A program made the translations under genes and the position numbers. Of a stretch of 64,000 nt of DNA, positions 17,902-27,144 are shown in pieces. Within the stretch, counting starts at the first letter, position 1; each line of letters opens with the position of its first letter. The notes beneath the pieces were generated by a model. The model was given only the letters and a program-made list of their open reading frames with translations, searched no databases and was not told where the DNA came from. Origin of the DNA: Labedaea rhizosphaerae (lineage in GTDB: Bacteria > Actinomycetota > Actinomycetes > Mycobacteriales > Pseudonocardiaceae); contig NZ_SNXZ01000004.1 of the NCBI RefSeq assembly GCF_004362825.1, positions 62,001 through 126,000 of the forward strand, read 5' to 3'.

Positions 17902-19200
17902 CTATCCGCTCACGACGTATTCGGGCGAAGCCGCGGCCACCGCGACGAGGTCCTTCCCGGACACCTTCGCCAACGCGGCGCGCGTGCGGTCGCTCCACTT
18001 GTCGACGCCGAGCAACCGCGCGGCGGCATCGGCGTCCGTGCCGTCCGGCACCTTCGACGCCTCGGTCAGCAGCCGGGCGGTCTGCACGCGGGCGAGGCCG
18101 GCGGCCGTGGTCAGCCACGACGCCGCCGACGGCCAGCCACCCACACTCGGTGGCAGGAAGGGGATCTGGCCCATCCCGCGCAACCCGGCGAGCACCCGGA
18201 GCTTCGTCTTCTCGGGCAGTTGGGACGGCCGCAGCCCAAGCCCACGCAACAGTCCGACGAGCCACTCCACCGGCTGCTTCACCAGCGTGGTCGCGCTGTC
18301 CTTGAAGGCCGGTTCGGACGCGATCGCCCGCAGCAGAGCGGTGATGTCGTGCCCCGGCCCGTACGCGGCGACCAGCCGGTTCAGCACGTCCGGGGGCGGC
18401 GGAGTCGCCGACACGAGCCGCGCCCACAGGCGCCCGGCGATGAACCGCGGCGACGCCGGGTGCGCGACCAGGATGTCCACAAAGGACGACGCGTCGAGGT
18501 TGCCGGTGTGGCCCAGCACCGTTTTGTCCTTCGTGTCGTGCCTGCGGGGCACCAACCGCGCCTTGCCCGCGTCCCGGTCGACCAGCCACCCGGTCAGCGC
18601 GCGCGACGCCTCGCGCACGTCGGTCTCGGAGTAGTTGCCGATACCGAGGCTGAAGAGCTCCATGAACTCGCGGCCGAGGTTCTCGTTGGCCGCGCCGACC
18701 TTGTTCTTCTGGCCGTCGAGCCACACCAGCAGGGCCGGGTCGACGATCATGGCGTGGGCCAGGGCACCGAAATCGCCGCGGCCCAGGCGCCGGAACGTCT
18801 CGTTCTGCGCGAGCATGAGCCGCGCGCTGCGCACCTTCTGGTTGCTGGTGGCGAAGTGGCCGTGCCAGAACCACGTCATCCGCTCGACCAGCGGCGCGTC
18901 GGTCGCGGCCATGCGGTCGAGCCACCACTCGGTGATCGCCGCCGACTGCTTCTTGAGCTCCTGCTTGGCCCGCTTCTTGGCCTGCGGGTCCGGCTGCTTC
19001 TTGCTCGGCTTCTCGGGCTCGGGCCCCAGCTCGGGCACGGGCGTCGCCTGGGCGCCCGGGTCCGTGCCGGGGGCCAGGACCGCGTCGAGGGTCGTCGCGA
19101 ACCCGGCGTCCTGCGCCTTGGCGAGCGCGCCGGGCTTGGCCCCGAAGCCGAACCGGTCGATCAGGCGCCGCACCGCGGCGTGCTCGTCGAGTTCGGTCAT
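17902..19200 (-). CDS. DUF1800 protein
   Basis: 432 residues. DUF1800 pattern throughout: AAVRRLIDRFGFGAKPG at the start, ERMTWFWHGHFATSNQKVRSARLMLAQNETFRR, ENLGREFMELFSLGIGNYSETDVREASRALTGW, then a C-terminal PPSVGGWPSAASWLT. A Lys/Pro-rich insert lies near 70-90. Function unknown; partner of the DUF1501 protein encoded 10 bp downstream. No clear signal peptide. The pair is inserted between trpD and ctaF, within the otherwise respiratory block. Confidence 0.9.
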   Translation of the reverse strand: MTELDEHAAVRRLIDRFGFGAKPGALAKAQDAGFATTLDAVLAPGTDPGAQATPVPELGPEPEKPSKKQPDPQAKKRAKQELKKQSAAITEWWLDRMAATDAPLVERMTWFWHGHFATSNQKVRSARLMLAQNETFRRLGRGDFGALAHAMIVDPALLVWLDGQKNKVGAANENLGREFMELFSLGIGNYSETDVREASRALTGWLVDRDAGKARLVPRRHDTKDKTVLGHTGNLDASSFVDILVAHPASPRFIAGRLWARLVSATPPPPDVLNRLVAAYGPGHDITALLRAIASEPAFKDSATTLVKQPVEWLVGLLRGLGLRPSQLPEKTKLRVLAGLRGMGQIPFLPPSVGGWPSAASWLTTAAGLARVQTARLLTEASKVPDGTDADAAARLLGVDKWSDRTRAALAKVSGKDLVAVAAASPEYVVSG

Positions 19201-19284
19201 GCCCCGAGTCTGGTCAGGCCGACCCAGGGGCTACCAGCTCAACGCCGATCCCCGAACCAGACCCGAACATTCGGGCCGGCGGAT

Positions 19285-19701
19285 TCAGTCGCGGTTGGGG
19301 CCGATGTGGTACTCGAAGACGAGGCCGCCGACGGCGAGGAGCACCAGCACGATGCCGACCACGAGCAGCCACACCTGCCAGAACGCGGTCGCGATGGCCG
19401 CGACCCCGGCCGCGGCCGCGAGGGCGACCGGCCAGTAGCTGCCCGGGCTGAAGAAGCCCAGCTCACCGGCGCCGTCGCTGACCTCGGCGCCCGGGTTGTC
19501 CTCCGGGCGCTGCTCGACGCGCCGGGCGACGAACTGGAAGTACGTGCCGACGATCATGGCGAGGCTCATGGTCAGCAGCAGGCCGATCGTGCCGACCGGC
19601 TCGACGAAGCCCTGGTCGAGCTGCGACCACACCGCGTAGCCGACCGCGGCAAGCAGGCAGAAGCCGGTGATCGACAGGAAGATCCGTGCCTCAACCTTCA
19701 T
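19285..19701 (-). CDS. ctaF: Cytochrome aa3 oxidase subunit IV (actinobacterial type)
   Basis: 138 residues, four membrane helices in two pairs separated by a polar loop (VEQRPEDNPGAEVSDGAGELGFFSPGSYWP as two short runs). The loop pattern and C-terminal FEYHIGP are characteristic of actinobacterial CtaF. It lies 49 bp after ctaC, in the order seen across the phylum, so ctaC-ctaF form an operon. Role: structural subunit of the aa3 oxidase in the bc1-aa3 supercomplex. Confidence 0.94.
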   Translation of the reverse strand: MKVEARIFLSITGFCLLAAVGYAVWSQLDQGFVEPVGTIGLLLTMSLAMIVGTYFQFVARRVEQRPEDNPGAEVSDGAGELGFFSPGSYWPVALAAAAGVAAIATAFWQVWLLVVGIVLVLLAVGGLVFEYHIGPNRD

Positions 19702-19750
19702 GGTTTCCTCGCTTCTCGCAATCCTTCATCGCCCGAACGTCCTGGCCTGC

Positions 19751-20707
19751 TCAGCCGGATGGGTTGCGAGCCGTGCGGTCGGTGTTGAACGGCGTGGTGG
19801 TGACCGCGTGCGGCGTGCACAGCTCGCCGCAGTTGAGCTTGGCCAGCGCTTCCGGAGCCGTGTAAGGCCGGTTCGTCTGCGGGTTCGTCTGGGTGCGCAG
19901 CTGCACGTACTGGGTGAACACGTCGTCGGGCAGCACCCGGACCTCGAAGTTCATCTGCGAGTGGTAGGTCCCGCAGAGCTCCGCGCAGCGGCCGACGAAG
20001 GAGCCGGTGCGGTCGATGGTGTTCTGGAACGTCGAGTCCTGGTTGTTCTTCTCCGGGAACGGGAAGACGTCCCGCTTGAAGTGGAACTCCGGCACGAAGA
20101 ACGAGTGGATGACGTCCTTGGAGTGCAGGCGGTACTCGATGCGCTTGTTCACCGGCAGCACCAGCATCGGGATCTCGGCCGGGTTGCCGACGGTGCGCAC
20201 CATCTCGCCGTCCGGGGCGACGGGCGCGCTGCCCTTGCTGCCCTGGAAGCCCTTGACATCGATGTAGCCGAAGCTCCAGTTCCACTGGGAGGCGAGCACG
20301 TCGACGGTGACGTCGGGGTCGCGCGTCTCGGCGTTGACGAAGTTCTGGGCGGACGTGGTGAACGCGAACAGCACCACCACGATGATCACCGGCACGCCGG
20401 TGTAGATCCACTCGAGACCGTGGTTGTACTGGAACTGCCGGGGCAGCTCGTCGCCACGCTTGCGGTGCGCGATGACCGGCCAGAGGATCAGCGCCCACAC
20501 GATGACGCCGATGGCCAGAGCCGCGACGACCGACCAGGTCCACAGGTCGCGCATCCGGTCGGCTTCGGCGGTGACACCCACCGGCCAGCCGAACCGCAGG
20601 ACCTCGTCACCGGAGCAGCCGGTGGCGGCCAGACCGACAAGTGCGACCAGGCCGAGCAGCTTCGCCACTCGTCCCGCCTGCGTACTCGCGGTGCGCTGCT
20701 TCCTCAC
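19751..20707 (-). CDS. ctaC: Cytochrome aa3 oxidase subunit II
   Basis: 318 residues. Lipoprotein signal (LLGLVALVGLAATGC, lipobox Cys about 31), two membrane helices (about 50-75 and 95-120) and a periplasmic cupredoxin domain with the CuA site: HSFFVPEFHFKRDVFP and CAELCGTYHSQM supply the His, Cys, Glu, Cys, His and Met ligands. It accepts electrons from QcrC. GTG 20707 was chosen for the GGAGGAG about 6 nt upstream. The C-terminus has an extra Thr/Asn/Pro-rich tail typical of actinobacteria. Divergent from asnB. Confidence 0.96.
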   Translation of the reverse strand: MRKQRTASTQAGRVAKLLGLVALVGLAATGCSGDEVLRFGWPVGVTAEADRMRDLWTWSVVAALAIGVIVWALILWPVIAHRKRGDELPRQFQYNHGLEWIYTGVPVIIVVVLFAFTTSAQNFVNAETRDPDVTVDVLASQWNWSFGYIDVKGFQGSKGSAPVAPDGEMVRTVGNPAEIPMLVLPVNKRIEYRLHSKDVIHSFFVPEFHFKRDVFPFPEKNNQDSTFQNTIDRTGSFVGRCAELCGTYHSQMNFEVRVLPDDVFTQYVQLRTQTNPQTNRPYTAPEALAKLNCGELCTPHAVTTTPFNTDRTARNPSG

Positions 20708-20924
20708 TGCGCGACTCCTCCTCGACCAGCATCGTGCGCCGACCTCGGGCCATGCGCAGCCTGAAGTCACGGCGGAGCCTATCCGAGCGAGGCGGGTCAC
20801 ACCTTGCAGGGGTGATCGGGTTTTGCTCACACCTGCCGATGCCGGGACGCGCCGCGGCGGAAGGCATACTGGGACGTCGTTCGACGAGCGTGAGCCCAGC
20901 CGATCCGAGAGGTGTTCGACAAGC

Positions 20925-22856
20925 GTGTGCGGACTGCTTGGCCTGGTCACCAACTCCCCCGCCGAAGCCAACGCGGCGCGGGCCGATGTCGTCGCGGCCA
21001 TGCGCTGCCAGCGCCACCGCGGCCCGGACGAGCCGGGCGGCGCCTGGTCGGGCGGTGAGGTCGCGTTCGGTTTCAACCGGCTGTCGATGATCGACATCGA
21101 GCACGCCCACCAGCCGCTGCTGTGGGGCCCGCCCGAGGCGCCGAACCGGTACGCCCTGGTGTTCAACGGCGAGATCTACAACTACCTCGAGCTGCGCGCG
21201 GAGCTGCAGGAACGCTTCGGCGCCCGGTTCGCGACCGACGGCGACGGGGAGACCATCGTCGCCGCGTTCCACTACCTGGGCCCGGACGCGGTGGCGCGGC
21301 TGCGCGGCATGTTCGCGTTCCTGATCTGGGACCAGCAGCGCCGGGTCCTCTTCGGCGCGCGGGACCCGTTCGGCATCAAGCCGCTGTTCTTCCAGGAAGG
21401 TCCCGGCGGGGTCGCGTTCGCCAGCGAGAAGAAGAGCCTGCTGCAGCTGACCCGCGCGATGGGCATCCGCCAGCAGCTCGACCGCAAGGCGTTGCAGCAC
21501 TACCTGGTGCTGCAGTACGTGCCGGAGCCCGAGACGCTGCACCAGCAGATCCGCCGGATCGAGTCGGGCACGTCGTTCTTCGTGGAGCCGGGCGGGCGGG
21601 TGCGCACCAAGCGCTACTTCTTCCCCGAGTTCCACGCGCGCAGCGTGTCCGGGGAGGCCGAGCAGGAGCGCCTCTACGACGAGATCGCCGAGGTCCTGCG
21701 CGACTCGGTGGCCAAGCACATGCGCGCGGACGTGACGGTCGGCTCGTTCCTCTCCGGCGGCATCGACTCCACGGCCATCGCGGCGCTGGCCCGCGACTAC
21801 AACCCGGACCTGGTGACGTTCACCACGGGCTTCGAGCGGCAGGGCTACTCGGAGGTCGACGTCGCCGCCGAGTCGGCGGCGGCGATCGGGGTGCGGCACG
21901 TCGTCCGGACGGTGACCCCCGAGGAGATGATGAACGCGCTGCCGTTGATCGTCTGGTACCTCGACGACCCGGTGGCCGACCCCGCGCTGGTTCCCTTGTG
22001 GTTCATCGCGCGCGAGGCACGCAAGCACGTGAAGGTCGTGCTGTCCGGCGAGGGCGCCGACGAGCTCTTCGGCGGGTACACGATCTACCGCGAGCCGATT
22101 TCGTTGGCCGCCTTCGAAAAGGTGCCGGGCGCGCTGCGCAAGGCCATGGGCAAGGTCTCCACGAAGATCCCCGAGGGCACTCGCGGCAAGGACCTGCTGC
22201 GCCGGGCGTCGCTGCCGTTGGAGGAGCGCTACTACGGCAACGCCCGCATCTTCCGCGACGACCAGTTGCGCAGCGTCCTGCGCACGTTCGACGACCGGAT
22301 CGGGCACCGCGACGTGACCGCGCCCTGGTACCAGGTGTCGGAGGACTGGGACCCGGTCACCCGCATGCAGCACGTGGACCTGTTCACGTGGCTGCGCGGC
22401 GACATCCTGGTCAAGGCCGACAAGATGACGATGGCGAACTCGCTCGAGCTGCGCGTGCCGTTCCTCGACCCCGAGGTGTTCAAGATCGCCTCGCGGATCC
22501 CGATCGACGAGCGCATCACCAAGGAGACCACGAAGTACGCGCTGCGCCAGGCGATGAAGCGGATCGTCCCCGCGCACGTGCTCAACCGCCGCAAGCTCGG
22601 CTTCCCGGTGCCGATCCGCCACTGGCTCAAGGCGGAGATGTACGACTGGGCGCGCGACATCATCATCAAGTCGCAGACCGATGAGCTGCTGGACAAGCAG
22701 GCCATCCTGCGGATGCTCGACGACCACCGCGACGGCAACGTGGACCACAGCCGGCGGATCTGGGCGCTGCTGGTGTTCATGCTGTGGCACGGGATCTTCA
22801 TCGAGGGCACCGTGCGGCCGCGCATCCCCGAGCCCCACTACCCGGTCAAGCTGTAG
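20925..22856 (+). CDS. asnB: Asparagine synthase (glutamine-hydrolysing)
   Basis: 643 residues. GTG 20925 is fixed by the essential N-terminal nucleophile Cys2 (VCGLLGLV). Class II glutaminase domain: RHRGPDEPG, FNRLSMIDIEHAHQP, ALVFNGEIYNYLELR, GDGETIV. The synthetase domain from about 220 carries the PP-loop SFLSGGIDSTAIAALA, LSGEGADELFGGY and LRVPFLD. It makes asparagine from aspartate, glutamine and ATP; some homologues amidate cell-wall diaminopimelate, which cannot be excluded. GAGAGGTG lies about 9 nt upstream. Same position beside ctaC as in M. tuberculosis (Rv2201). Confidence 0.95.
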   Translation: MCGLLGLVTNSPAEANAARADVVAAMRCQRHRGPDEPGGAWSGGEVAFGFNRLSMIDIEHAHQPLLWGPPEAPNRYALVFNGEIYNYLELRAELQERFGARFATDGDGETIVAAFHYLGPDAVARLRGMFAFLIWDQQRRVLFGARDPFGIKPLFFQEGPGGVAFASEKKSLLQLTRAMGIRQQLDRKALQHYLVLQYVPEPETLHQQIRRIESGTSFFVEPGGRVRTKRYFFPEFHARSVSGEAEQERLYDEIAEVLRDSVAKHMRADVTVGSFLSGGIDSTAIAALARDYNPDLVTFTTGFERQGYSEVDVAAESAAAIGVRHVVRTVTPEEMMNALPLIVWYLDDPVADPALVPLWFIAREARKHVKVVLSGEGADELFGGYTIYREPISLAAFEKVPGALRKAMGKVSTKIPEGTRGKDLLRRASLPLEERYYGNARIFRDDQLRSVLRTFDDRIGHRDVTAPWYQVSEDWDPVTRMQHVDLFTWLRGDILVKADKMTMANSLELRVPFLDPEVFKIASRIPIDERITKETTKYALRQAMKRIVPAHVLNRRKLGFPVPIRHWLKAEMYDWARDIIIKSQTDELLDKQAILRMLDDHRDGNVDHSRRIWALLVFMLWHGIFIEGTVRPRIPEPHYPVKL

Positions 22857-22879
22857 CGGTTCGAGCTTCGGGGACAGGA

Positions 22880-22917
22880 CCGCCGGGCCTCAGCTGGGAA
22901 GGACCGAGGCCCGGCGG
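22880..22917. terminator. Bidirectional terminator between asnB and DUF397 copy 1
   Basis: A perfect 12-bp inverted repeat (22880-22891 and 22906-22917) with a 14-nt loop lies between the convergent asnB and DUF397 stops. The same hairpin recurs in the duplicated unit. Confidence 0.75.
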
Positions 22918-22920
22918 AGT

Positions 22921-23157
22921 TCAGGGCTGGATCGTCGTGAGGAAGGACCGCCAGGCCTCGTAGGGGACAGAGAGCCGAGGCCCGGCGGAGTTCTTGGAGT
23001 CACGCACGGCCGCTTCGAGCTGGCCGAGCGCCACTTCTACGCAGTTGCTGTTGCCGGTATCACCGCTGAAGGTGCTCTTGCGCCACGCGACCTCGACACA
23101 GCTGCCGTTTCCGGCGCTACCGCTGAAGGTGCTCTTCCTCCACTGGGTGGAATCCAT
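22921..23157 (-). CDS. DUF397 protein, copy 1
   Basis: 78 residues containing two DUF397 half-repeats back to back (WRKSTFSGSAGNGSCVEVA and WRKSTFSGDTGNSNCVEVA), then VRDSKNSAGPRLSVP and a C-terminal EAWRSFLTTI. DUF397 proteins are small partners of XRE-DUF5753 regulators in actinomycetes; the best known pairs affect development and antibiotic production. ATG 23157 is preceded by GAGGGGAG. It is 70-80% similar by eye to the copy encoded 350 bp upstream, from which it arose by tandem duplication. Confidence 0.88.
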   Translation of the reverse strand: MDSTQWRKSTFSGSAGNGSCVEVAWRKSTFSGDTGNSNCVEVALGQLEAAVRDSKNSAGPRLSVPYEAWRSFLTTIQP

Positions 23158-23175
23158 GAGTGCTGCTCCCCTCGT

Positions 23176-23221
23176 CGTGCGGCGCCGGATCGCGGAGCCG
23201 CGCTACCCGGTCAAGCTCTAG
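23176..23221 (+). pseudogene. Remnant of asnB 3' end
   Basis: Reads VRRRIAEPRYPVKL-stop, against VRPRIPEPHYPVKL-stop at the end of asnB (22811-22856). There is no upstream asnB sequence: it joins directly to the ribosome-binding region of DUF397 copy 1. It is a by-product of the tandem duplication and cannot encode a functional protein. Confidence 0.85.
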
Positions 23222-23230
23222 GAACAGGAT

Positions 23231-23266
23231 CGCCGGGCCTCAGCTGGGAAGGACCGAGGCCCGGCG
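23231..23266. terminator. Duplicated bidirectional hairpin
   Basis: An 11-bp perfect inverted repeat (23231-23241 and 23256-23266), the copy-2 equivalent of the hairpin at 22880-22917. It follows the DUF397 copy 2 stop on the minus strand. Confidence 0.7.
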
Positions 23267-23270
23267 GAGT

Positions 23271-23507
23271 TCAGGGCTGGATGGTGGTGAGGAAGGACCG
23301 CCAGGCCTCGTATGGGACAGAGAGCCGAGGCCCGGCGGAGTTCTTGGAGTCACGCACGGCTGCTTCGACGTGATCGAGCGCCACTTCCACGCAGTCGCCG
23401 TTCCCGGCGCTACCGCTGAAGCTGCTTTTCCGCCACGCGACCTCTACACAGTTGCTGGCGCCATCGCTACCGCTATGGCTGCTCTTCCTCCACGACGTGG
23501 AGTCCAT
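23271..23507 (-). CDS. DUF397 protein, copy 2
   Basis: 78 residues with the same double DUF397 layout as copy 1 (WRKSSHSGSDGASNCVEVA then WRKSSFSGSAGNGDCVEVA) and an identical C-terminal block. ATG 23507 gives the same length as copy 1 and is preceded by GAGGGAG. Its first 35 bp overlap the 3' end of the XRE gene on the same strand in another frame, so translation is probably coupled and this copy is likely the ancestral partner of the regulator. Confidence 0.88.
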   Translation of the reverse strand: MDSTSWRKSSHSGSDGASNCVEVAWRKSSFSGSAGNGDCVEVALDHVEAAVRDSKNSAGPRLSVPYEAWRSFLTTIQP

Positions 23508-24372
23508 GCCCGCTGCTCCCTCGGTCGTAATCGTCCGCCAAAGCGGCGATGAACGACCGAGATTCTTCCACGCTCGATGCGACATCGGTGAGGTAGCGCA
23601 CGAGCTTGCGGTAGGGCTCGACGAAGTCCCGATCTTCGAACCAGAAGGAAGCCACGGTGGCGTGGTCCAAGTGAACGAGCGGCTCGTGCTCTTCGAACTC
23701 GTAGACTCGGAACGAGCCGAGCAGGGCCGGGTGCTCGCCGATCGAACCCGGTACCACCCGCACCGTCACGTTCGGAGCGGCAGCCAGCAAGGTAAGCGCG
23801 AGCAATTGCTCCGCCATGATGGCCGTGTTGCCGACAATCGTTCGAAGCGCCTGTTCGTGAATGTAGAAGTCGAACAGACAGTCGTTGCGACCGAGCACCC
23901 AGCTGCGGCCGATCCTTACAGCCACGCTCGACTCGACATCATCCTTGGTGTAGCTGATGTTTTCGCCGATTATCGTCCGGGCATAGCCATCGGTCTGGAG
24001 CAAGCCCGGAATAGTCTGCGCCTCGTAGTTCGTGACACCGTTCGCCGTTGACTCGTGATAGAGCAGCGAACTGAACACATCCGGGATCCGCTCACCGTGT
24101 GCGGTGAGCCAGAAGCCTGGGTTGTGCCGTATCTGTCGGCACCGGTCGATCAGCGGCACTGCTTCGTCGTGTGGGGCCTGGATTTTGCCCAGGTACCAGC
24201 ACACCGCGGCAACGTCCAGGTGGACCTGGCCGGACTCGATGCGCGAGATCTTGGTCGGGTCCCAGCCGGACCGGAAGGCGGCCTGACGACCGGTCAAGCC
24301 GGCTTCCTTGCGCAGTTTCCGCAACGCTGCGCCGAGTTCGCGATAGCCGGCCGGGGCGGGTTTGCTTCCCAT
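23473..24372 (-). CDS. XRE-family regulator with DUF5753 effector domain
   Basis: 299 residues. N-terminal HTH (about 10-70): YRELGAALRKLRKEAGLTGRQAAFRSGWDPTKISRIESG as consecutive helices. The rest is DUF5753: HESTANGVTNYEAQTIPGLLQTDGYAR, a central HEQALR, and VRVVPGSIGEHPAL...FRVYEFEEHEPLVHLDHATVASFWFED. Such proteins pair with DUF397 partners; here two partner copies lie immediately downstream. Likely a transcription factor with an unknown ligand. It is in the accessory insert between asnB and adoK, which are near neighbours in mycobacteria. Confidence 0.92.
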   Translation of the reverse strand: MGSKPAPAGYRELGAALRKLRKEAGLTGRQAAFRSGWDPTKISRIESGQVHLDVAAVCWYLGKIQAPHDEAVPLIDRCRQIRHNPGFWLTAHGERIPDVFSSLLYHESTANGVTNYEAQTIPGLLQTDGYARTIIGENISYTKDDVESSVAVRIGRSWVLGRNDCLFDFYIHEQALRTIVGNTAIMAEQLLALTLLAAAPNVTVRVVPGSIGEHPALLGSFRVYEFEEHEPLVHLDHATVASFWFEDRDFVEPYRKLVRYLTDVASSVEESRSFIAALADDYDRGSSGHGLHVVEEEQP

Positions 24373-24437
24373 GCCTCACAAACTAGGGCGCTGCGGCGGT
24401 GGTGCAAACCTCTGCAAAAGGATGCAACCCGAAAGGA

Positions 24438-25043
24438 TCACCCGTTGGCCTTCGGCCAATCCAGCGGGTTCGCCGAGACGCGGGCGGCGAAGCCACGCTG
24501 CATGGCCACGCCGGCCGTGCTGTCGGGTTTGCGTTCGGCTTGGTCGGCGAAGCACGCCAGGAACTCCGTCACCAGGTCCAGGCGCGGGTATGCGGCCAGC
24601 ACCTCGTCCTTGACCTCGGCGACGACGTCCACCCCACGGCCGGAGATGTCGATTCCTGTGGACTCCCCGAGGACGTGTCCTTCGGGATCGATCGTCGGGG
24701 GCACGTCCACCATGTGCGCGATGATCACGTCCGCGACCCGCTGCCTGCGCTCCGCCGGCCAGCCCGCGCCGGCGCCGAAGACCCACGCCACGTGCCCGCC
24801 GGCGTACTCGAAGTCGACCCGGTGGCTGTCGAACGGCGCGACGAGCCCCAGGTCGTGCAGCATGGCGGCCACGAAGAGCAGTTCGTGGTCGATCGCGATC
24901 GCGTTCGTGCGGGCGTAGACGACCCCGAACAAGTACGCGCGCACGGAGTGGTTGAACAGGGCCGGCGAGCAGTAGGCGGCGGCCACCTCACGGGCAGCCG
25001 CCGCCGCTGCGGTGTCCGGAACGGTCAGATCAGCGAGACGCAT
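24438..25043 (-). CDS. HD-domain hydrolase (cyanamide hydratase-like)
   Basis: 201 residues. HD superfamily metal site: FNHSVRAYLF (first His), LLFVAAMLHDLGLV (His-Asp) and later His/Asp residues in VADVIIAHMVDVPP. Length and the FNHSVRAYLFG motif resemble cyanamide hydratase/urease-accessory-like HD proteins rather than (p)ppGpp or nucleotidase families. The substrate cannot be deduced. Ten bp separate it from the upstream gene at 25054, so the two may be co-transcribed. Confidence 0.8.
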   Translation of the reverse strand: MRLADLTVPDTAAAAAAREVAAAYCSPALFNHSVRAYLFGVVYARTNAIAIDHELLFVAAMLHDLGLVAPFDSHRVDFEYAGGHVAWVFGAGAGWPAERRQRVADVIIAHMVDVPPTIDPEGHVLGESTGIDISGRGVDVVAEVKDEVLAAYPRLDLVTEFLACFADQAERKPDSTAGVAMQRGFAARVSANPLDWPKANG

Positions 25044-25053
25044 GCGTTCATCA

Positions 25054-25665
25054 TCAGGCCACCAGCCGCCAATGCGTCACATATCCGGCCACCTCGCCGG
25101 CGATCAACGCGTCCAGGTTCTGCGCGTTGGTCCGTGCGGTCCACGAGAAGTGCTTGCCGCGCCTGGTGTCCAGCACGACCGCGCGCACGTCCGGGCCCAG
25201 CGACTGCTGCATGATCCGCACGCCGATCATGGCGACCTCGCGGGTCAGCACCGGCTCCTTGAAGTACGCCAGCACCGCCATCGTGCTGCCGTCGCGCCCG
25301 CGCAACCCAAGATCCGGGCGCACGGACAGGTCCAGCTCGCCGAGTGACCACGATCCCGACGTCACCGGCACGGCGACCGCCCGCTGGCGCCGCAACCACG
25401 GCAGGAACCCCTCGGCGATCTCCTCGAAGGCCCTCGCCTGCCCCTGCCGCGTCGCGGACCGGACGGCCGCGTCCAGCACCTTCGCCGGCTCCTCGGCCCC
25501 CACCGCCTCCCGCAGCGCATGACGGATCGGCTGGTAGAACGCCCTCCCCCGCAACTCTTCCGCCCGATAGATGCTCCGTTGTGCGTTCACCACCTGCACC
25601 CGCCCACGCTGGCCACCCAGCGCGTAGTCCAGAAACGACGTAGCGGTGATCGAAACCCGGTCCAC
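25054..25665 (-). CDS. Conserved hypothetical protein
   Basis: 203 residues, no signal peptide or membrane helix. GTG 25665 is the only sensible start (VDRVSITATSFLDYAL). A helical N-terminal half is followed by LDLSVRPDLGLRGRDG and AVLAYFKEPVL, then EVAMIGVRIMQQS and VRAVVLDTRRGKHFSW. The strand pattern D...YFK could be read as a PD-(D/E)XK-like nuclease core, but this is weak. No family recognised with confidence. Confidence 0.6.
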   Translation of the reverse strand: MDRVSITATSFLDYALGGQRGRVQVVNAQRSIYRAEELRGRAFYQPIRHALREAVGAEEPAKVLDAAVRSATRQGQARAFEEIAEGFLPWLRRQRAVAVPVTSGSWSLGELDLSVRPDLGLRGRDGSTMAVLAYFKEPVLTREVAMIGVRIMQQSLGPDVRAVVLDTRRGKHFSWTARTNAQNLDALIAGEVAGYVTHWRLVA

Positions 25666-25749
25666 GCGGCACGCTCCATCCCGGTCGTCAGCTCCCCCCG
25701 ACCACCACCATTTTACCCTCTGACCTGCGGAAATGGAACACTTGTTCGA

Positions 25750-26784
<1,035 letters not shown>

Positions 26785-26846
26785 TTACCGAACACTACCC
26801 AAGGGTAAGGCTGTCGATCTCCGCCGAACGGCCTTACGGTCGATGG

Positions 26847-27017
26847 GTGACCACACCCGAAGCCGATTCCATCGGCGAGCTGATCGACGACTGCGCACAG
26901 CTGCCCACCACGTTCCGTGACACCTTCCGCCCGGCCGACCTCCCGGTCGCCGCCACCGCGTGGCAGGTCAGCGAGGGCAACCTCGACCAGGTCAAGGGCC
27001 TGGACGAGTACGTCTGA
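26847..27017 (+). CDS. Small acidic hypothetical protein
   Basis: 56 residues from GTG 26847 (VTTPEADSIGELIDDC). Strong third-position GC bias, an acidic composition and a stop directly before a palindromic repeat and terminator support a real gene, probably leaderless or weakly initiated. Divergent from adoK. No family recognised. Confidence 0.5.
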   Translation: MTTPEADSIGELIDDCAQLPTTFRDTFRPADLPVAATAWQVSEGNLDQVKGLDEYV

Positions 27018-27018
27018 G

Positions 27019-27070
27019 CCCTGAATGTCCCATTCGGGGCACTCAACGCCCTGTATGCGCCATTCAGGGC
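27019..27070. repeat. Dispersed palindromic repeat, copy A
   Basis: A 52-bp imperfect palindrome starting 2 bp after a stop codon. It aligns without gaps to 44979-45030 at 43 of 52 positions; both begin CCCTGAATG and end CCATTCAGGGC around a central CTCAACGCC. In this copy the arms contain two mismatches. Confidence 0.7.
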
Positions 27071-27087
27071 ATGGCCCGAACACACGA

Positions 27088-27113
27088 AAGCCCCCGCCCG
27101 AAGGCGGGGGCTT
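27088..27113. terminator. Bidirectional intrinsic terminator
   Basis: A perfect 11-bp inverted repeat (27088-27098 and 27103-27113) with a CGAA tetraloop, between the small + strand gene and the Fe-S carrier gene, which converge here. Confidence 0.9.
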
Positions 27114-27144
27114 CCTCGTGTCCAGCGAGCAGGGTGTTCAGCGA

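Larger units (their letters stand above)
22811..23507. repeat. Segmental tandem duplication (asnB 3' end - terminator - DUF397 gene)
   Basis: Copy 1 spans about 22811-23157 and copy 2 about 23176-23507. The offset is 365 bp at the asnB end and 350 bp after a 15-bp indel following the stop codon. Both copies contain the last codons of asnB with its stop, a GC-rich hairpin and a complete 237-bp minus-strand DUF397 gene; identity is high but not complete. The breakpoint lies where a DUF397 ribosome-binding region meets an asnB fragment near 23170-23180. Confidence 0.88.

Noticed and set aside
20607-22838. 743-codon open frame antisense to asnB
   Set aside because: The sense frame is a full asparagine synthase; the antisense product is Arg/Ala/His-rich low complexity.
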